Below, one piece after another: positions 15,433 through 23,992 of a DNA stretch of 35,320 bases. Positions within the stretch are counted from its first letter, which is position 1. Each line of letters starts with the position of its first letter. The notes under the pieces were generated by a model. The model was not told the DNA's origin. It saw only the letters and a list, made by a program, of their open reading frames with translations, and did not search any database. Source of the stretch: Xanthobacteraceae bacterium (GTDB taxonomy: Bacteria; Pseudomonadota; Alphaproteobacteria; Rhizobiales; Xanthobacteraceae); assembly GCA_030038995.1 (NCBI GenBank), contig JASHQS010000155.1, positions 1 to 35,320 of the forward strand, read 5' to 3'. Both the position numbers and the translations under genes were made by a program.

Positions 15433-17682
15433 TCATCGCGTGTCGCCGTGGAAAGTCCGCACCACGGCGTTGGCCGATGCGCCGTCGGCGATCCGCACCA
15501 TGACGCTGTCGGTGGCGCCGGTGCCGTCGATCACCGTCACCCGCGAGAAGCCGGGGCCGTCCGGCGTGAAAAACACCTCACCGCGCTGCTGCCGCAAAGC
15601 CGGGACGCCGTTGACGAAAATCGTCAGCGGCGCAACGGCGCCGGTTATTTTCAGCGGGATTGGGTCGGGCTTACCGTCGGTCATCGATAGATCGAGCAGC
15701 GCGCCATTGGGCGGAAAAAGGATGTGCAGCGCTGTTTGCGACGCAGCGGTGGCAATGGCGCCGGGCCGGAAGCGCCGCAACGGCGGCGGCAGCTTGGCAT
15801 TCGACGTCATGAGCACGCCCGGCGGAGGCCGCGGCAGCGCTAGCGGCGGCCCGAGCCGGGCAAAAGCATCGAACAGGATCGGCGCCGCGGCCTCGCGTCC
15901 GATCAGGCCCGGCACCGGCGCACCGTCCGGGCGGCCGACCCAGACGCCGATCGTGTGCTTGCCGTCGAAGCCGACCGACCAGGCATCGCGATAGCCGTAG
16001 CTGGTCCCGGTCTTGAACGCGATCTTTCCGGCAACGCCGTTGTCGGGCGGCGGCGCGCCGAGCAGCACGTTGCTGACGTACCACGCCGGCACCGCCGCCA
16101 TCAGCCGGCGCGGCTGCGACGCCGGCGTGTCGTACCGTTCGCGCAGCGGCAGCACCGTGCCGAGTCGCGCCAGGCCGGCATAGAGCATCACCAGGTCGGA
16201 GAGTTTCGTGCCGACGCCGCCGAGCCCGACGGCAAGTCCCGGCGCTTGGCCTTCGGGCAGAACGAGCGCCGCGCCGGCCTGGGCGAGCCGCGCCACGAGC
16301 CGGCTCGCTCCGACGCGGTCGAGCACCGCGATGGCCGGCATATTGAGCGATTGCTGCAAGGCCTCGGCGACCGTGACGGTACCTGCAAAGGTGAAATTGA
16401 AATCGCGCGGCGCGTAGCCGCCGTAGCGCTCCGGCCGGTCATCGATCAACGTCTGCGGGTGAATGAAGCCGTCCTCGAAGCCGAGCCCGTAGATGAACGG
16501 CTTGAGCGTCGAGCCCGGCGAGCGCAGCGCCTGGGTCATGTCGATCTCGCCGGCGCGCCGTTCGTCGAAATAGGCCGGCGAGCCGACGCGGGCCAAAATT
16601 TCGCCGCTGGCGTTATCCACGACCATGATCGCCAGCGAAATGTTCGGCCCGAGCGTTTGCACGAGGTTTTGTGCGCGCTCGCGCGCGAGCTGCTCCAGAT
16701 TTTTTTGCAGGTCGGCGTCGATGGTCAGCCGAATCTCATGGATGGTCGGCGTTTCGATAATGGCACGATCGGCGGCATGCGGCGCCACGAGCGGCATCGG
16801 CCGCCGCGCCGTCGGCACCGGCTCGGCCTTGGCGCGGGCAATGTCGTCGGCCGACACCTTGCCGGTGGCGGCAAAGCGATCGAGCACGCGGTCCCTGGCG
16901 ATGCGCGCCGCTTCCGGCCAACGGTCGGGGCGGCGCAGCTCGGGCGATTGCGGCAGCGCCACCAGCAGCGCCGCCTGGCCGAGCGTCAAGTGCCGCGGCT
17001 CCTTGCCGAAATAGGCGAGCGAAGCCGCACGGATGCCCTCGATGTTGCCGCCGTACGGCGCCAGCTCGAGATAAAGCGAAAGGATCTGGTCTTTCGACAG
17101 CGCGCGCTCGAGCTCGATGGCGCGGACCATCTGGCGAAGTTTTGCCGCCAAGGTGCGGCTCCGGCGCGGCTCCAAGAGCCGCGCCACCTGCATGGTCAGC
17201 GTCGAGCCGCCGGACCGGATGCGCCCGCTCGTGACGAGCTGCCATACCGCCCGCATCAGCGCCAGCGGATCGACGCCGTGATGGCTGCGAAAGCGCTTGT
17301 CCTCGTAGGCGAACAGCACGTCGAAAAAACGCGGATCGACGTCGGCGACCCGCGCCGGCAGCCGCCAGCGGCCGTCGCTCGTCGCATAGGCGCGCAGCAG
17401 CCGGCCGTCGCGGTCGAGCACGGTTGCGGAAAACTGCAAGTCCTTGCCGAGCGGCACCGGCCCGAGCGAAGCGATCCACCAAGCGGAGCCGAACAGCGCC
17501 GCGATGCCGATGAATAGGGCGGCGCTGATAGCCACACAGCGCGCGCACCACGTCCGCCGACCGTTCTCTTCCGCCTTGCGGGCGATGCTTGCCGAAGACG
17601 GCGCGCGGCTTACAGCCTGAGCGGTGCCGCCCTCCGCCGCAACGGCGGAGACGGCGTTGTTCGCTGCGCCCTTTTCGCTCAC
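15433..17682 (-). CDS. pbpC: Penicillin-binding protein 1C
   Basis: This class A PBP has 749 residues and a GTG start at 17682, three bases after the stop of the upstream alpha-2-macroglobulin gene. An N-terminal cytoplasmic tail (1-47) precedes one membrane anchor (about 48-71). The GT51 glycosyltransferase domain follows with catalytic Glu127 in AYEDKRFRSHHGVD and the GGSTLTMQ motif (158-165). The transpeptidase domain has SxxK as STLK (391-394), SLN (445-447) and KTGT (557-560). A C-terminal PBP1C-specific beta domain covers about 650-745. All catalytic residues are present. It should polymerise and cross-link peptidoglycan in the periplasm; pairing with alpha-2-macroglobulin is a known genomic arrangement. 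Confidence 0.94.
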   Translation of the reverse strand: MSEKGAANNAVSAVAAEGGTAQAVSRAPSSASIARKAEENGRRTWCARCVAISAALFIGIAALFGSAWWIASLGPVPLGKDLQFSATVLDRDGRLLRAYATSDGRWRLPARVADVDPRFFDVLFAYEDKRFRSHHGVDPLALMRAVWQLVTSGRIRSGGSTLTMQVARLLEPRRSRTLAAKLRQMVRAIELERALSKDQILSLYLELAPYGGNIEGIRAASLAYFGKEPRHLTLGQAALLVALPQSPELRRPDRWPEAARIARDRVLDRFAATGKVSADDIARAKAEPVPTARRPMPLVAPHAADRAIIETPTIHEIRLTIDADLQKNLEQLARERAQNLVQTLGPNISLAIMVVDNASGEILARVGSPAYFDERRAGEIDMTQALRSPGSTLKPFIYGLGFEDGFIHPQTLIDDRPERYGGYAPRDFNFTFAGTVTVAEALQQSLNMPAIAVLDRVGASRLVARLAQAGAALVLPEGQAPGLAVGLGGVGTKLSDLVMLYAGLARLGTVLPLRERYDTPASQPRRLMAAVPAWYVSNVLLGAPPPDNGVAGKIAFKTGTSYGYRDAWSVGFDGKHTIGVWVGRPDGAPVPGLIGREAAAPILFDAFARLGPPLALPRPPPGVLMTSNAKLPPPLRRFRPGAIATAASQTALHILFPPNGALLDLSMTDGKPDPIPLKITGAVAPLTIFVNGVPALRQQRGEVFFTPDGPGFSRVTVIDGTGATDSVMVRIADGASANAVVRTFHGDTR

Positions 17683-17685
17683 GGT

Positions 17686-20600
17686 TTACTTGCCCGCCAC
17701 CACCTCGACTGTGCCGCTGTCGCTGCGGCCGAAGCGGTCGGGGCGGTACATGTCTTCGACGCTCGCCTGCGGGCGCACGTATTTGCCGAGCGCGACGGCG
17801 CGCACCACGTAGGCGACGGTGAACACCGCCGGGTCGCCGCTCTTGCGATCGAACGCCGCGGTGAAACGGTCGTCGCGGAATTCGGCGTTGACCGGCTCCG
17901 CCGCATCGGTGATCCAGGGCAGCGTGCCGGTGTCGCCCGACGAGACGAGATGCGGATTGTCGATCTCGAAGCCCGCCGGCAGATAATCGGCGACGATGAT
18001 CCTGCCGAATTGCGGCTGCGCCTCGGTGACTTTCAGCACCACGACGAGGCGGGTGTTCTGCTTGACCTGTGTCGCATCGACCGGATCGCCGCCCATGGTG
18101 TAGGTCTGCCGCTCGATCTTGAAGCCGTGCGCGGTGGCGGGCTCGGGGGTGAGCGGCGCGCCGGTGACGGTGACGACGGCCTTGACCGCATCGGCGCCGG
18201 TATTGGTGACGCGCAGCGGTTCGCTGAGCGCGTCGGCAGCGATGGTGCGGTAAAGCGGCCGGGTGACGGTCTCACCGCCGACGGCGAGCGAGATTTTGCC
18301 GGCGTCCTTGGCCAGTGCGCTTGCGGCGAGCAACAGCCAGGAGTCTTCCTGCGTCGAGGTCGGGCGCAGCGACGCGCGCGCGGCATCGACGCGCTGCACC
18401 GCGCCCTGCACCGTGGCCGCGCCAGCGCCGCCTTCTACAGCGAGCGTGAGCAGCGCCGCGGCATCGCGCAAGGTCGAGCCGTAATCCTGGCGGCCCTCGC
18501 GCTCTGCGGAAGAACCCGGCTGCGGCGCAAAGGCGGCGAGCGCCGCCGCGTAGACGCGCTCGGCGCGCACGCGGTCGCCGGTCAGCGCCAGCGCCGCCGC
18601 GATCTGCGCCTTGGCGATCGGCGTCGCCAGCGCGTCGAGCTTGGCGTCGGCGAGGTAGCGCAGATCGCCGATCGGCGCCAAGCCGTTGCGGGCCAAAACG
18701 TAGAGCGCGTAGGCGAGATCGGCACCGCCGTTCTTGCTCGGATCGTTGCTCGTCGCCACCGCGTTGCGCAGCCGGTCGAGCGCCAGTCTGAACGCCACGT
18801 CGGGCACCGCGAATTTGTGCTCGCGGGCGCGCGTCAAAAAGTCGGTGACGTAGGAATCGAGCCAAAGATCGTCGCCGCCGACGCTCCACAGGCCGAACGA
18901 GCCGGTGGCATCCTGGCGCGTGAGCAGCGCCGCGATGGCGTTGCGGATGCGCTCATCGGTTTTTTGGTCGAGCGCCACGTGGGCCTGTTCGGCCAACTCG
19001 CTGACATAGAGCAACGGCAAGGCGCGGCTCGTGATCTGCTCCGAGCAGCGGTACGGATAGCGGTCGAGCGCGGCGAGCAGGCTCGCAGCGTCGAGCGCGG
19101 TCGAGGTGCCGACCGAGATCGACACGCTGCCGGTGCCGGGCACGAGATCGGCGAACATATCGCGCGACAGCGTCACGCTTTCGCCCTGCGCCAGCGACGT
19201 GACGGTGCGCCGTGCGATGATCTGCGCCGGCGCGCGCACCGTGATCGCATAGTCGCGCGCCAGCGTAAATCCGTTCGGACCGGTGACGTTGACCCGCACC
19301 GCACCGTTGCCGGCGCCGCTCGCGGTCAACGGCACCACAATGGCGCCGCGCGCCGTGGCGGACAGCGTCAGTTTTTGATCGGCGCCCGCGCCGGCAAGCA
19401 CGGCACCGCTCGACGAGACGGCGAGCGAGTAATCGCCGGCTGCGCCTTCGACGTTGTCGAGGTCGAGATGGATGGTCGAGCGGTCGCCGGGCAACAGGAA
19501 GCGCGGCAGCGTCGCGGTCAGCACCACCGGATCGCGCACGGTGACGTCGGCCGTGGCGTGGCCGACCTTGTCCTTGCTCCAGGCCACCGCCATGACGCGC
19601 AGCGTGCCGTTGAAGTCCGGCACAGCGAACGACACCGGCGCCGTGCCGTCCGGTCCGACCGTCACCAGGCCGGAATAAAGCGCGACCGGCGGCCCGGTGG
19701 GCGGGCTGCCCTGCAACTGCGCACCCTCGTCGCCGCCGCTGCGAATCCGGCCGCGCACGCCCTGCATGCCGTCGATCAATTGGCCGTAAAGGTCGCGGAT
19801 GTCGGCTGCGAGCGCGCGCTGGCCCAGGTAGTAATCGTCCGGCGCCGGCGGCTTGTAATTGGTCAGGTTGAGAATGCCGACATCGACGGCGGCAACCACC
19901 AGGCGGGCCTGATCGCCGGCGGTGAGGCCGGTGATCTTGACCGGAAGCGTCAGCGTCGTGTTCGGCCGCAACAGCGGCGGCGCGTGCAAGTCGACATTGA
20001 GCGTCTTCGCCGCGCGGGCGATGGAAAACCATTGCACGCCGATGGCGCGGCCCGGCATCCGTTGCGCCGGGGCGTCGAGCGGCCGGCGCAAGGTCGCGAC
20101 CAGATAAGCGCCGGTGCCCCAGTCGCGGCCGACCTGCACCTTGACCTGGGCGAGGCCGGCTTTGACGTCCATGCTCTGGCTCGCCAATAGCCGATCGCCG
20201 ACCACGTTGAGCGTGAGCCGGCCGGCGCTGCGCGCGGTGACCGCAACCGTCATGGTATCGCCTGGCTGATAGTCGGGCTTGTCGAGCGCCGCTTCCAGCA
20301 TGTCAGGCGTCTCGGCGTTGGTCTCGACATACCAGCCGGCGTCGAAATCGACCGAGCTGACCGGGCCGTTCGGATCGGCGGTCGCGACTTCAAGCCGGTA
20401 GCGGCCGAAATGCACCGGCAGCGACAGCCGCGCCGGCTTGTCGGCAGCGACATCGAACGCGCCGTCGGCGACGCGGGTCGTCGTCTTTACCGGCTCGTAA
20501 TTCCACTGCCCGCCGCGCTTGTAGAACTGATAATGCGTCTCGATGCGCAAGAGCTGATAATGCAGCCCGCTCTGCGCCGAAACCTTGCCGTCGGGCGCCA

Positions 20601-22932
20601 CGGCCAGCACGTCGAACGTCGCAGCGGCGCCATCGGCCAGCGCCCGGCCGGAGAACAGCGGTTTTATGCCGATCATGGTGCCGCTTGGCGCAACCGGCAG
20701 CGTGAGCGTGCGTTCGACGGCGCGGCCGCCGGCCTCCGCCATGCGCACGGCGATCTCCGCCTGCAGCGGATGCGTGCTCGCCGGCAGCTTGTCGAGAGCG
20801 ACGGAGAAACTCGCTTTGCCCGCCGCGTCCGTCGCCGGCAAATCCTGGAGCGACTGCTTGGTCGCTTCCACCGTCTCATCGGCGAGGCCGAACTGATAGC
20901 CGGCAAAACCGGCCCGCTCTTTGGCGGCCGTGATCGTCACGTCGCCGTCGAGCGTCAGGCCGGCAGCCGGCGCGCCGTAAAGAAAGCGCCCGGCGACATT
21001 CATCGCCGCCGGATTGTTGGGCGCGATGCTTGCCGCCGCCGCGGTGAGGTCGAAGGCGATGCGGTCGGGGACGTAATCCTCGACCAAGAACGTGGTCGCG
21101 CCGACCGCCGGGCGCTTCGGGTCGGTAAAGGCCTGGACGTGCCAGGTGCCGCTCGGCGCCGAGGCCGGCAGCGCCAGCGCCAAAGTGTAGCCGCCGACGC
21201 CTTGATCGGCGACGAGCGCGCGGCGGAATTCGACGCCGTCGGGGCGCTGCACGACGAGCGTCAGCGGCACGCCGAGCGCCGCCCTGCCCTGCCCGTCGCG
21301 CAAGAGCGCGGTGATGTACGCGGTTTCGCCGGAGCGATAGACGCCGCGCTCGGCATAGACGAAAGCATCGAGCCCGTGCGGCGCCGGCCGGCCGCCGACG
21401 CCGCGGTCGGTGAGATCGAAGGCCGGCGTTTTGAGATCGAGGAACGCGTAGTCGCCGGCCGGATCGCTCGCCACCAGCAAAGCGGGCGCCGCGCCGCCCT
21501 CGCCGCTCGCCAGGCCGGCTTCGAAGCGCGCCCGGCCCTCGGCATCGCTGCGCCGCGTCGCCAACACCTCGTTGCCGCGCGAGATCAGCCGCAGCTCGAT
21601 GCCGCTCTTCGGGGCCGTCGTCGCCAGCGAGTTGACGAAGACGTGGATGCCGTCATTGCCGGAAAAAGCCGTCAGCCCGAGATCGGAGACGATGAACCAT
21701 TGGGTGGCGAGCGCATCGACATCGTCGGCGTTTTTCAGCTCCTGCGGCTCTGCCACCATCACATAGGCGCCGGGTTTCAGCGCGCCGACCGCCTGATCGA
21801 CCGGAAAGGCGGTGGTGACCTCGGCGTTGACCGGCGCCTGCGCGATTTGCATGTCGCCGCTCCACACCTGCACGCCGCGCGCCTTCTTCAGGCGCTCGAC
21901 GTCGTAGCGGTCAAGGCTGCGCTGGAAATCGCCGCGGCCGTAAAAACCGGCGCCGGCGATCGTATCGATCAGATTGCGGTCGCTGACCTGATAAATCTCG
22001 ATCGCCACCGCGCGGGTGTTGACGCTGACGACCGGAATGCCGTTCTGCCCGCTGCGCGGCAGCACGTAGGCGGTCGAGGAAAAGCGCACGGCGGGCCGGC
22101 GGTCGCGCACGTAGATCGCGTAATCGACGGATTTCGACAGCGTCTCGTGCACTACCGACGGCAGGCCGGCGCGAAGCGTGATCGTGTAGGTCTGGCCGTG
22201 CTGCAAGCCCTCGACGCAGAGCTGCTTGTCCTCGACCGCCAGCGCCGGCTTGTCGGTGCCGGCGAGCGCCACGAACGGCGAGAAGTCGACGCGCGCGGGC
22301 AAGCTCTCGGAAAACTGGAAGCAGGCGCGCGGCGAAGCGGTATCGGCATCGATGGTGTAATCGAGCACGCGGAAACCGTGCTGCTCGCGCAAGCGTTCGT
22401 ATTGCGCGCGCACGTCGGCGACCTCGCGCAACTCGAGCGACAGCCGCAGCGCATCGAGCGCCGGCCGCCACATCTGCCGTACGGTCAAAATGTTGCCGAG
22501 GAGCACGAGGCCGTCGGCCTCGTCGTCGCGGCTCGTGGCGCGCTGATAACCGAGATAGGCGGCAGCCGCGGCGCGGCCGAGCAGCAGCGCCCGCTCCTGG
22601 TCGTTCGTCGGACGGATTTCCATGACGGTGCGGGCAAGCCGCAGCCAGGTGGCGGCATCGTTCGGCGCCGCCGCCGCCATTTGGCTCAACACCGCCATGC
22701 CGGTACGGAAATCGTTCCTGGCAAAGGCGGCATCGGCATTGCGGCGCAACTGGGTGAGCGGCAGGGCCGGCATGCCGGCATCGGCCTTGATCTGCGCCTC
22801 GAGCTCGACCGCGCTCTTGGCCAGATCGGCATTTTGGAAAGGCTTTTCCGCCGCGCTCGCGAGGCCCGGCCAAGCCGCCACGCAGACGGCCGCCAACGCT
22901 GCCGCGAGCGCGGCGCGAAGATACGCGATCAT
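17686..22932 (-). CDS. yfhM: Bacterial alpha-2-macroglobulin (protease trap), YfhM-type
   Basis: The 1748-residue protein starts at the ATG at 22932, chosen because GGGAGG lies about ten bases upstream; an ATG at 22959 would hide the signal peptide. MIAYLRAALAAALAAVCVAAWPGLASA is a cleavable signal with no lipobox, unlike the lipoprotein YfhM of E. coli, so it may be soluble in the periplasm. Successive MG-type beta domains fill the first 1200 residues, including YAERGVYRSGETAYI, followed by the thioester domain with the CxEQ motif as CSEQ (Cys1296) and an alpha-helical TED region. Family role: traps foreign proteases that have passed the outer membrane by covalent thioester attachment. It is the first gene of a pair with pbpC (three-base gap). 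Confidence 0.92.
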   Translation of the reverse strand: MIAYLRAALAAALAAVCVAAWPGLASAAEKPFQNADLAKSAVELEAQIKADAGMPALPLTQLRRNADAAFARNDFRTGMAVLSQMAAAAPNDAATWLRLARTVMEIRPTNDQERALLLGRAAAAAYLGYQRATSRDDEADGLVLLGNILTVRQMWRPALDALRLSLELREVADVRAQYERLREQHGFRVLDYTIDADTASPRACFQFSESLPARVDFSPFVALAGTDKPALAVEDKQLCVEGLQHGQTYTITLRAGLPSVVHETLSKSVDYAIYVRDRRPAVRFSSTAYVLPRSGQNGIPVVSVNTRAVAIEIYQVSDRNLIDTIAGAGFYGRGDFQRSLDRYDVERLKKARGVQVWSGDMQIAQAPVNAEVTTAFPVDQAVGALKPGAYVMVAEPQELKNADDVDALATQWFIVSDLGLTAFSGNDGIHVFVNSLATTAPKSGIELRLISRGNEVLATRRSDAEGRARFEAGLASGEGGAAPALLVASDPAGDYAFLDLKTPAFDLTDRGVGGRPAPHGLDAFVYAERGVYRSGETAYITALLRDGQGRAALGVPLTLVVQRPDGVEFRRALVADQGVGGYTLALALPASAPSGTWHVQAFTDPKRPAVGATTFLVEDYVPDRIAFDLTAAAASIAPNNPAAMNVAGRFLYGAPAAGLTLDGDVTITAAKERAGFAGYQFGLADETVEATKQSLQDLPATDAAGKASFSVALDKLPASTHPLQAEIAVRMAEAGGRAVERTLTLPVAPSGTMIGIKPLFSGRALADGAAATFDVLAVAPDGKVSAQSGLHYQLLRIETHYQFYKRGGQWNYEPVKTTTRVADGAFDVAADKPARLSLPVHFGRYRLEVATADPNGPVSSVDFDAGWYVETNAETPDMLEAALDKPDYQPGDTMTVAVTARSAGRLTLNVVGDRLLASQSMDVKAGLAQVKVQVGRDWGTGAYLVATLRRPLDAPAQRMPGRAIGVQWFSIARAAKTLNVDLHAPPLLRPNTTLTLPVKITGLTAGDQARLVVAAVDVGILNLTNYKPPAPDDYYLGQRALAADIRDLYGQLIDGMQGVRGRIRSGGDEGAQLQGSPPTGPPVALYSGLVTVGPDGTAPVSFAVPDFNGTLRVMAVAWSKDKVGHATADVTVRDPVVLTATLPRFLLPGDRSTIHLDLDNVEGAAGDYSLAVSSSGAVLAGAGADQKLTLSATARGAIVVPLTASGAGNGAVRVNVTGPNGFTLARDYAITVRAPAQIIARRTVTSLAQGESVTLSRDMFADLVPGTGSVSISVGTSTALDAASLLAALDRYPYRCSEQITSRALPLLYVSELAEQAHVALDQKTDERIRNAIAALLTRQDATGSFGLWSVGGDDLWLDSYVTDFLTRAREHKFAVPDVAFRLALDRLRNAVATSNDPSKNGGADLAYALYVLARNGLAPIGDLRYLADAKLDALATPIAKAQIAAALALTGDRVRAERVYAAALAAFAPQPGSSAEREGRQDYGSTLRDAAALLTLAVEGGAGAATVQGAVQRVDAARASLRPTSTQEDSWLLLAASALAKDAGKISLAVGGETVTRPLYRTIAADALSEPLRVTNTGADAVKAVVTVTGAPLTPEPATAHGFKIERQTYTMGGDPVDATQVKQNTRLVVVLKVTEAQPQFGRIIVADYLPAGFEIDNPHLVSSGDTGTLPWITDAAEPVNAEFRDDRFTAAFDRKSGDPAVFTVAYVVRAVALGKYVRPQASVEDMYRPDRFGRSDSGTVEVVAGK

Positions 22933-23192
22933 TGCCGTAAATCCTCCCAAGGCCCGCAAACCAGCGGGCCTGGAACTTGAGGCGAAGATCGTGTCGAGGT
23001 CGTGGCCGGGAGGAAGCTGCCGGACGAATATTTGTCAGCAAGTAGCCCGGCTTGCGCGTTGCGCAAGCCGGGAAACCCGGTACCGTTGCGCTATTTCCCG
23101 GATTGCGCTCCGCGCAATCCGGATACGGCACCCTGCCGCCGCAGATTTACCGCGCGTTGGCGACCGCGATTCTATATATCTTCGTGCCGAAC
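22933..23192. other. Intergenic region with two small hairpin repeats
   Basis: This region lies between the start of the alpha-2-macroglobulin gene and the tRNA. It contains two REP-like hairpins (23046-23122) and an AT-rich TATATA at 23173-23178, about 15 bases before the tRNA 5' end, which could be the -10 box of the tRNA promoter; I see no matching -35 box at normal spacing. Nothing coding is convincing. Confidence 0.5.
23046..23122. repeat. Pair of short palindromic repeats
   Basis: CCCGGCTTGCGC (23046-23057) pairs perfectly with GCGCAAGCCGGG (23061-23072) around GTT, and CCGGATTGCGC (23098-23108) pairs perfectly with GCGCAATCCGG (23112-23122) around TCC. The two hairpins are related variants in tandem, 25 bp apart, as in REP doublets. 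They lie upstream of the alpha-2-macroglobulin gene. Confidence 0.75.
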
Positions 23193-23268
23193 GGCCCCGT
23201 AGCTCAGGGGATAGAGCAACAGCCTTCTAAGCTGAAGGTCCCAGGTTCGAATCCTGGCGGGGTCGCCA
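23193..23268 (+). tRNA. tRNA-Arg (anticodon TCT)
   Basis: All 76 bases fold as a cloverleaf with an encoded CCA end. The acceptor GGCCCCG pairs with CGGGGTC (one G-U); the D arm is GCTC/GAGC; the anticodon stem is ACAGC/GCTGA with an A-A mismatch at 27-43; the loop CTTCTAA gives anticodon TCT, which reads AGA and AGG; the T arm is CCAGG-TTCGAAT-CCTGG. The discriminator is G. The GG start and the anticodon-stem mismatch are small departures from the usual form. It is the only RNA gene found here. Confidence 0.95.
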
Positions 23269-23294
23269 GTCTTTGAAATTGTCCGGTGTCCGGC

Positions 23295-23530
23295 CCGGAG
23301 ACATGGGTGACGGAACGTGCCTAAGGCATGGGTGACAATAGACATGGGTGACAATAGACATGGGTGACAATCTCGTGCCGAACGGATTGTCGATGGTCTG
23401 CAAGGTCCTCTGCTCGAGGTCGATAGAGCCGAGATCATAGTGCATGAAGCTTATGAGCCAAATGCCGTCGTCGACTTCCTTGAACTACACGACCAAATAC
23501 CACGACTTGATGACGTGATCGTCGGCGAGT
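23295..23530 (-). mobile_element. Remnant of an IS481-family-like insertion sequence (transposase C-terminal tail)
   Basis: On the minus strand, a frame read from about 23483 gives FKEVDDGIWLISFMHYDLG and then IDLEQRTLQTIDNPFG, ending in RLSPMS near 23370. The FMHYDLG and NPFG..LSPMS pattern is the usual end of IS481-type integrase-core transposases in rhizobia (recognised from memory). An in-frame TAG at about 23486 interrupts it, and no DDE core is present. Beyond it, CATGGGTGACAATAGA is repeated in tandem at 23327-23342 and 23343-23358 with a partial third copy to 23371, and one more CATGGGTGAC at 23302; on the other strand these read GTCACCCATG, resembling the TGT-type ends of this family. 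No complete terminal repeats or target duplication were found. Confidence 0.5.
23327..23371. repeat. 16-bp tandem repeat, about 2.8 copies
   Basis: The unit CATGGGTGACAATAGA is at 23327-23342 and 23343-23358, with CATGGGTGACAAT at 23359-23371. It lies inside the IS remnant, near where the element's end would be. There are no spacers, so it is not a CRISPR array. Confidence 0.85.
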
Positions 23531-23562
23531 TCGCTTGAGTTCTCGTCCTGCAAGTCTTCAGT

Positions 23563-23590
23563 AATCAAGTCTCAGCAATCAAGTCTCAGC
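23563..23590. repeat. 14-bp tandem duplication
   Basis: AATCAAGTCTCAGC occurs at 23563-23576 and again directly at 23577-23590, with a partial CAAGTCTTCAGT just before. It is non-coding, beside the IS remnant. Confidence 0.8.
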
Positions 23591-23757
23591 AATACGGCAG
23601 CGGAGGCGTTGGCGGCGCCCGCGAATCCAGCGGTTTTGCTGGCGTCAAGGCATCGGTAAACGGCGCTGCCATGTGACGTTTTGGCGATTGCCATGCCGAC
23701 GCTGCATGGCCATAATACCCTGGTCGAGTGGCTCGCGCATTCCCCGCATTGGGACGC

Positions 23758-23779
23758 GCAAATGATAGGCAAATGATAG
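23758..23779. repeat. 11-bp tandem duplication
   Basis: GCAAATGATAG occurs at 23758-23768 and 23769-23779. It is non-coding, a likely slippage duplication in the gene-poor interval. Confidence 0.75.
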
Positions 23780-23992
23780 TCAGGCGCGGGCCTTTGAACG
23801 AAAGTCGGCCGCTTGATCGACGACCCGATCGCTTTCATCCGCTTGACCTGGGCTTTCGATTGCGCGGACGAAAAAACCGTGGCGCCAACCGGCTCATCGA
23901 TCCAGCAACGCACCTGATAGGACGGATCGCAAACGCGGGAGCCGTAGCAACGCCAGCACCACCATAAGCCCTATCAACACAGGAGATGTGCG

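Larger units (their letters stand above)
23269..23992. other. 724-bp gene-poor interval after the tRNA
   Basis: This interval holds an IS481-like transposase tail (23295-23530), two tandem duplications (23563-23590, 23758-23779) and the upstream region of the ABC operon, including AGGAG at 23981-23985. Open frames of 80-113 codons exist at 23572-23967 on both strands, but their products look unlike any family I know and have Arg/Ser/Cys bias, so I do not call genes. Overall it reads as decaying sequence. Confidence 0.6.

Noticed and set aside
20410-22980. An 856-codon plus-strand open frame opposite the alpha-2-macroglobulin gene
   Set aside because: It is Arg/His/Gly-rich with no domain signature and mirrors a clear real gene; long antisense frames are expected in GC-rich DNA with biased third positions. 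The same applies to frames at 8970-10913, 17950-20190, 15955-17517 and 10823-12142.
23327-23371. Possible CRISPR-like array
   Set aside because: The repeats are adjacent without spacers, only about 2.8 copies, and sit in an IS remnant; no cas genes are present.
23227-23445. A minus-strand frame ending in RPRQDSNLGPSA
   Set aside because: That tail is the translation of the antisense strand of the tRNA, a common false protein ending; only the upstream part (IS remnant) is meaningful.
23572-23913. A 113-codon minus-strand frame beginning MRCWIDEPVG
   Set aside because: It has no ribosome site or recognisable family, includes the 14-bp and 11-bp tandem duplications, and has a competing frame on the other strand; I treat it as non-coding or decayed.
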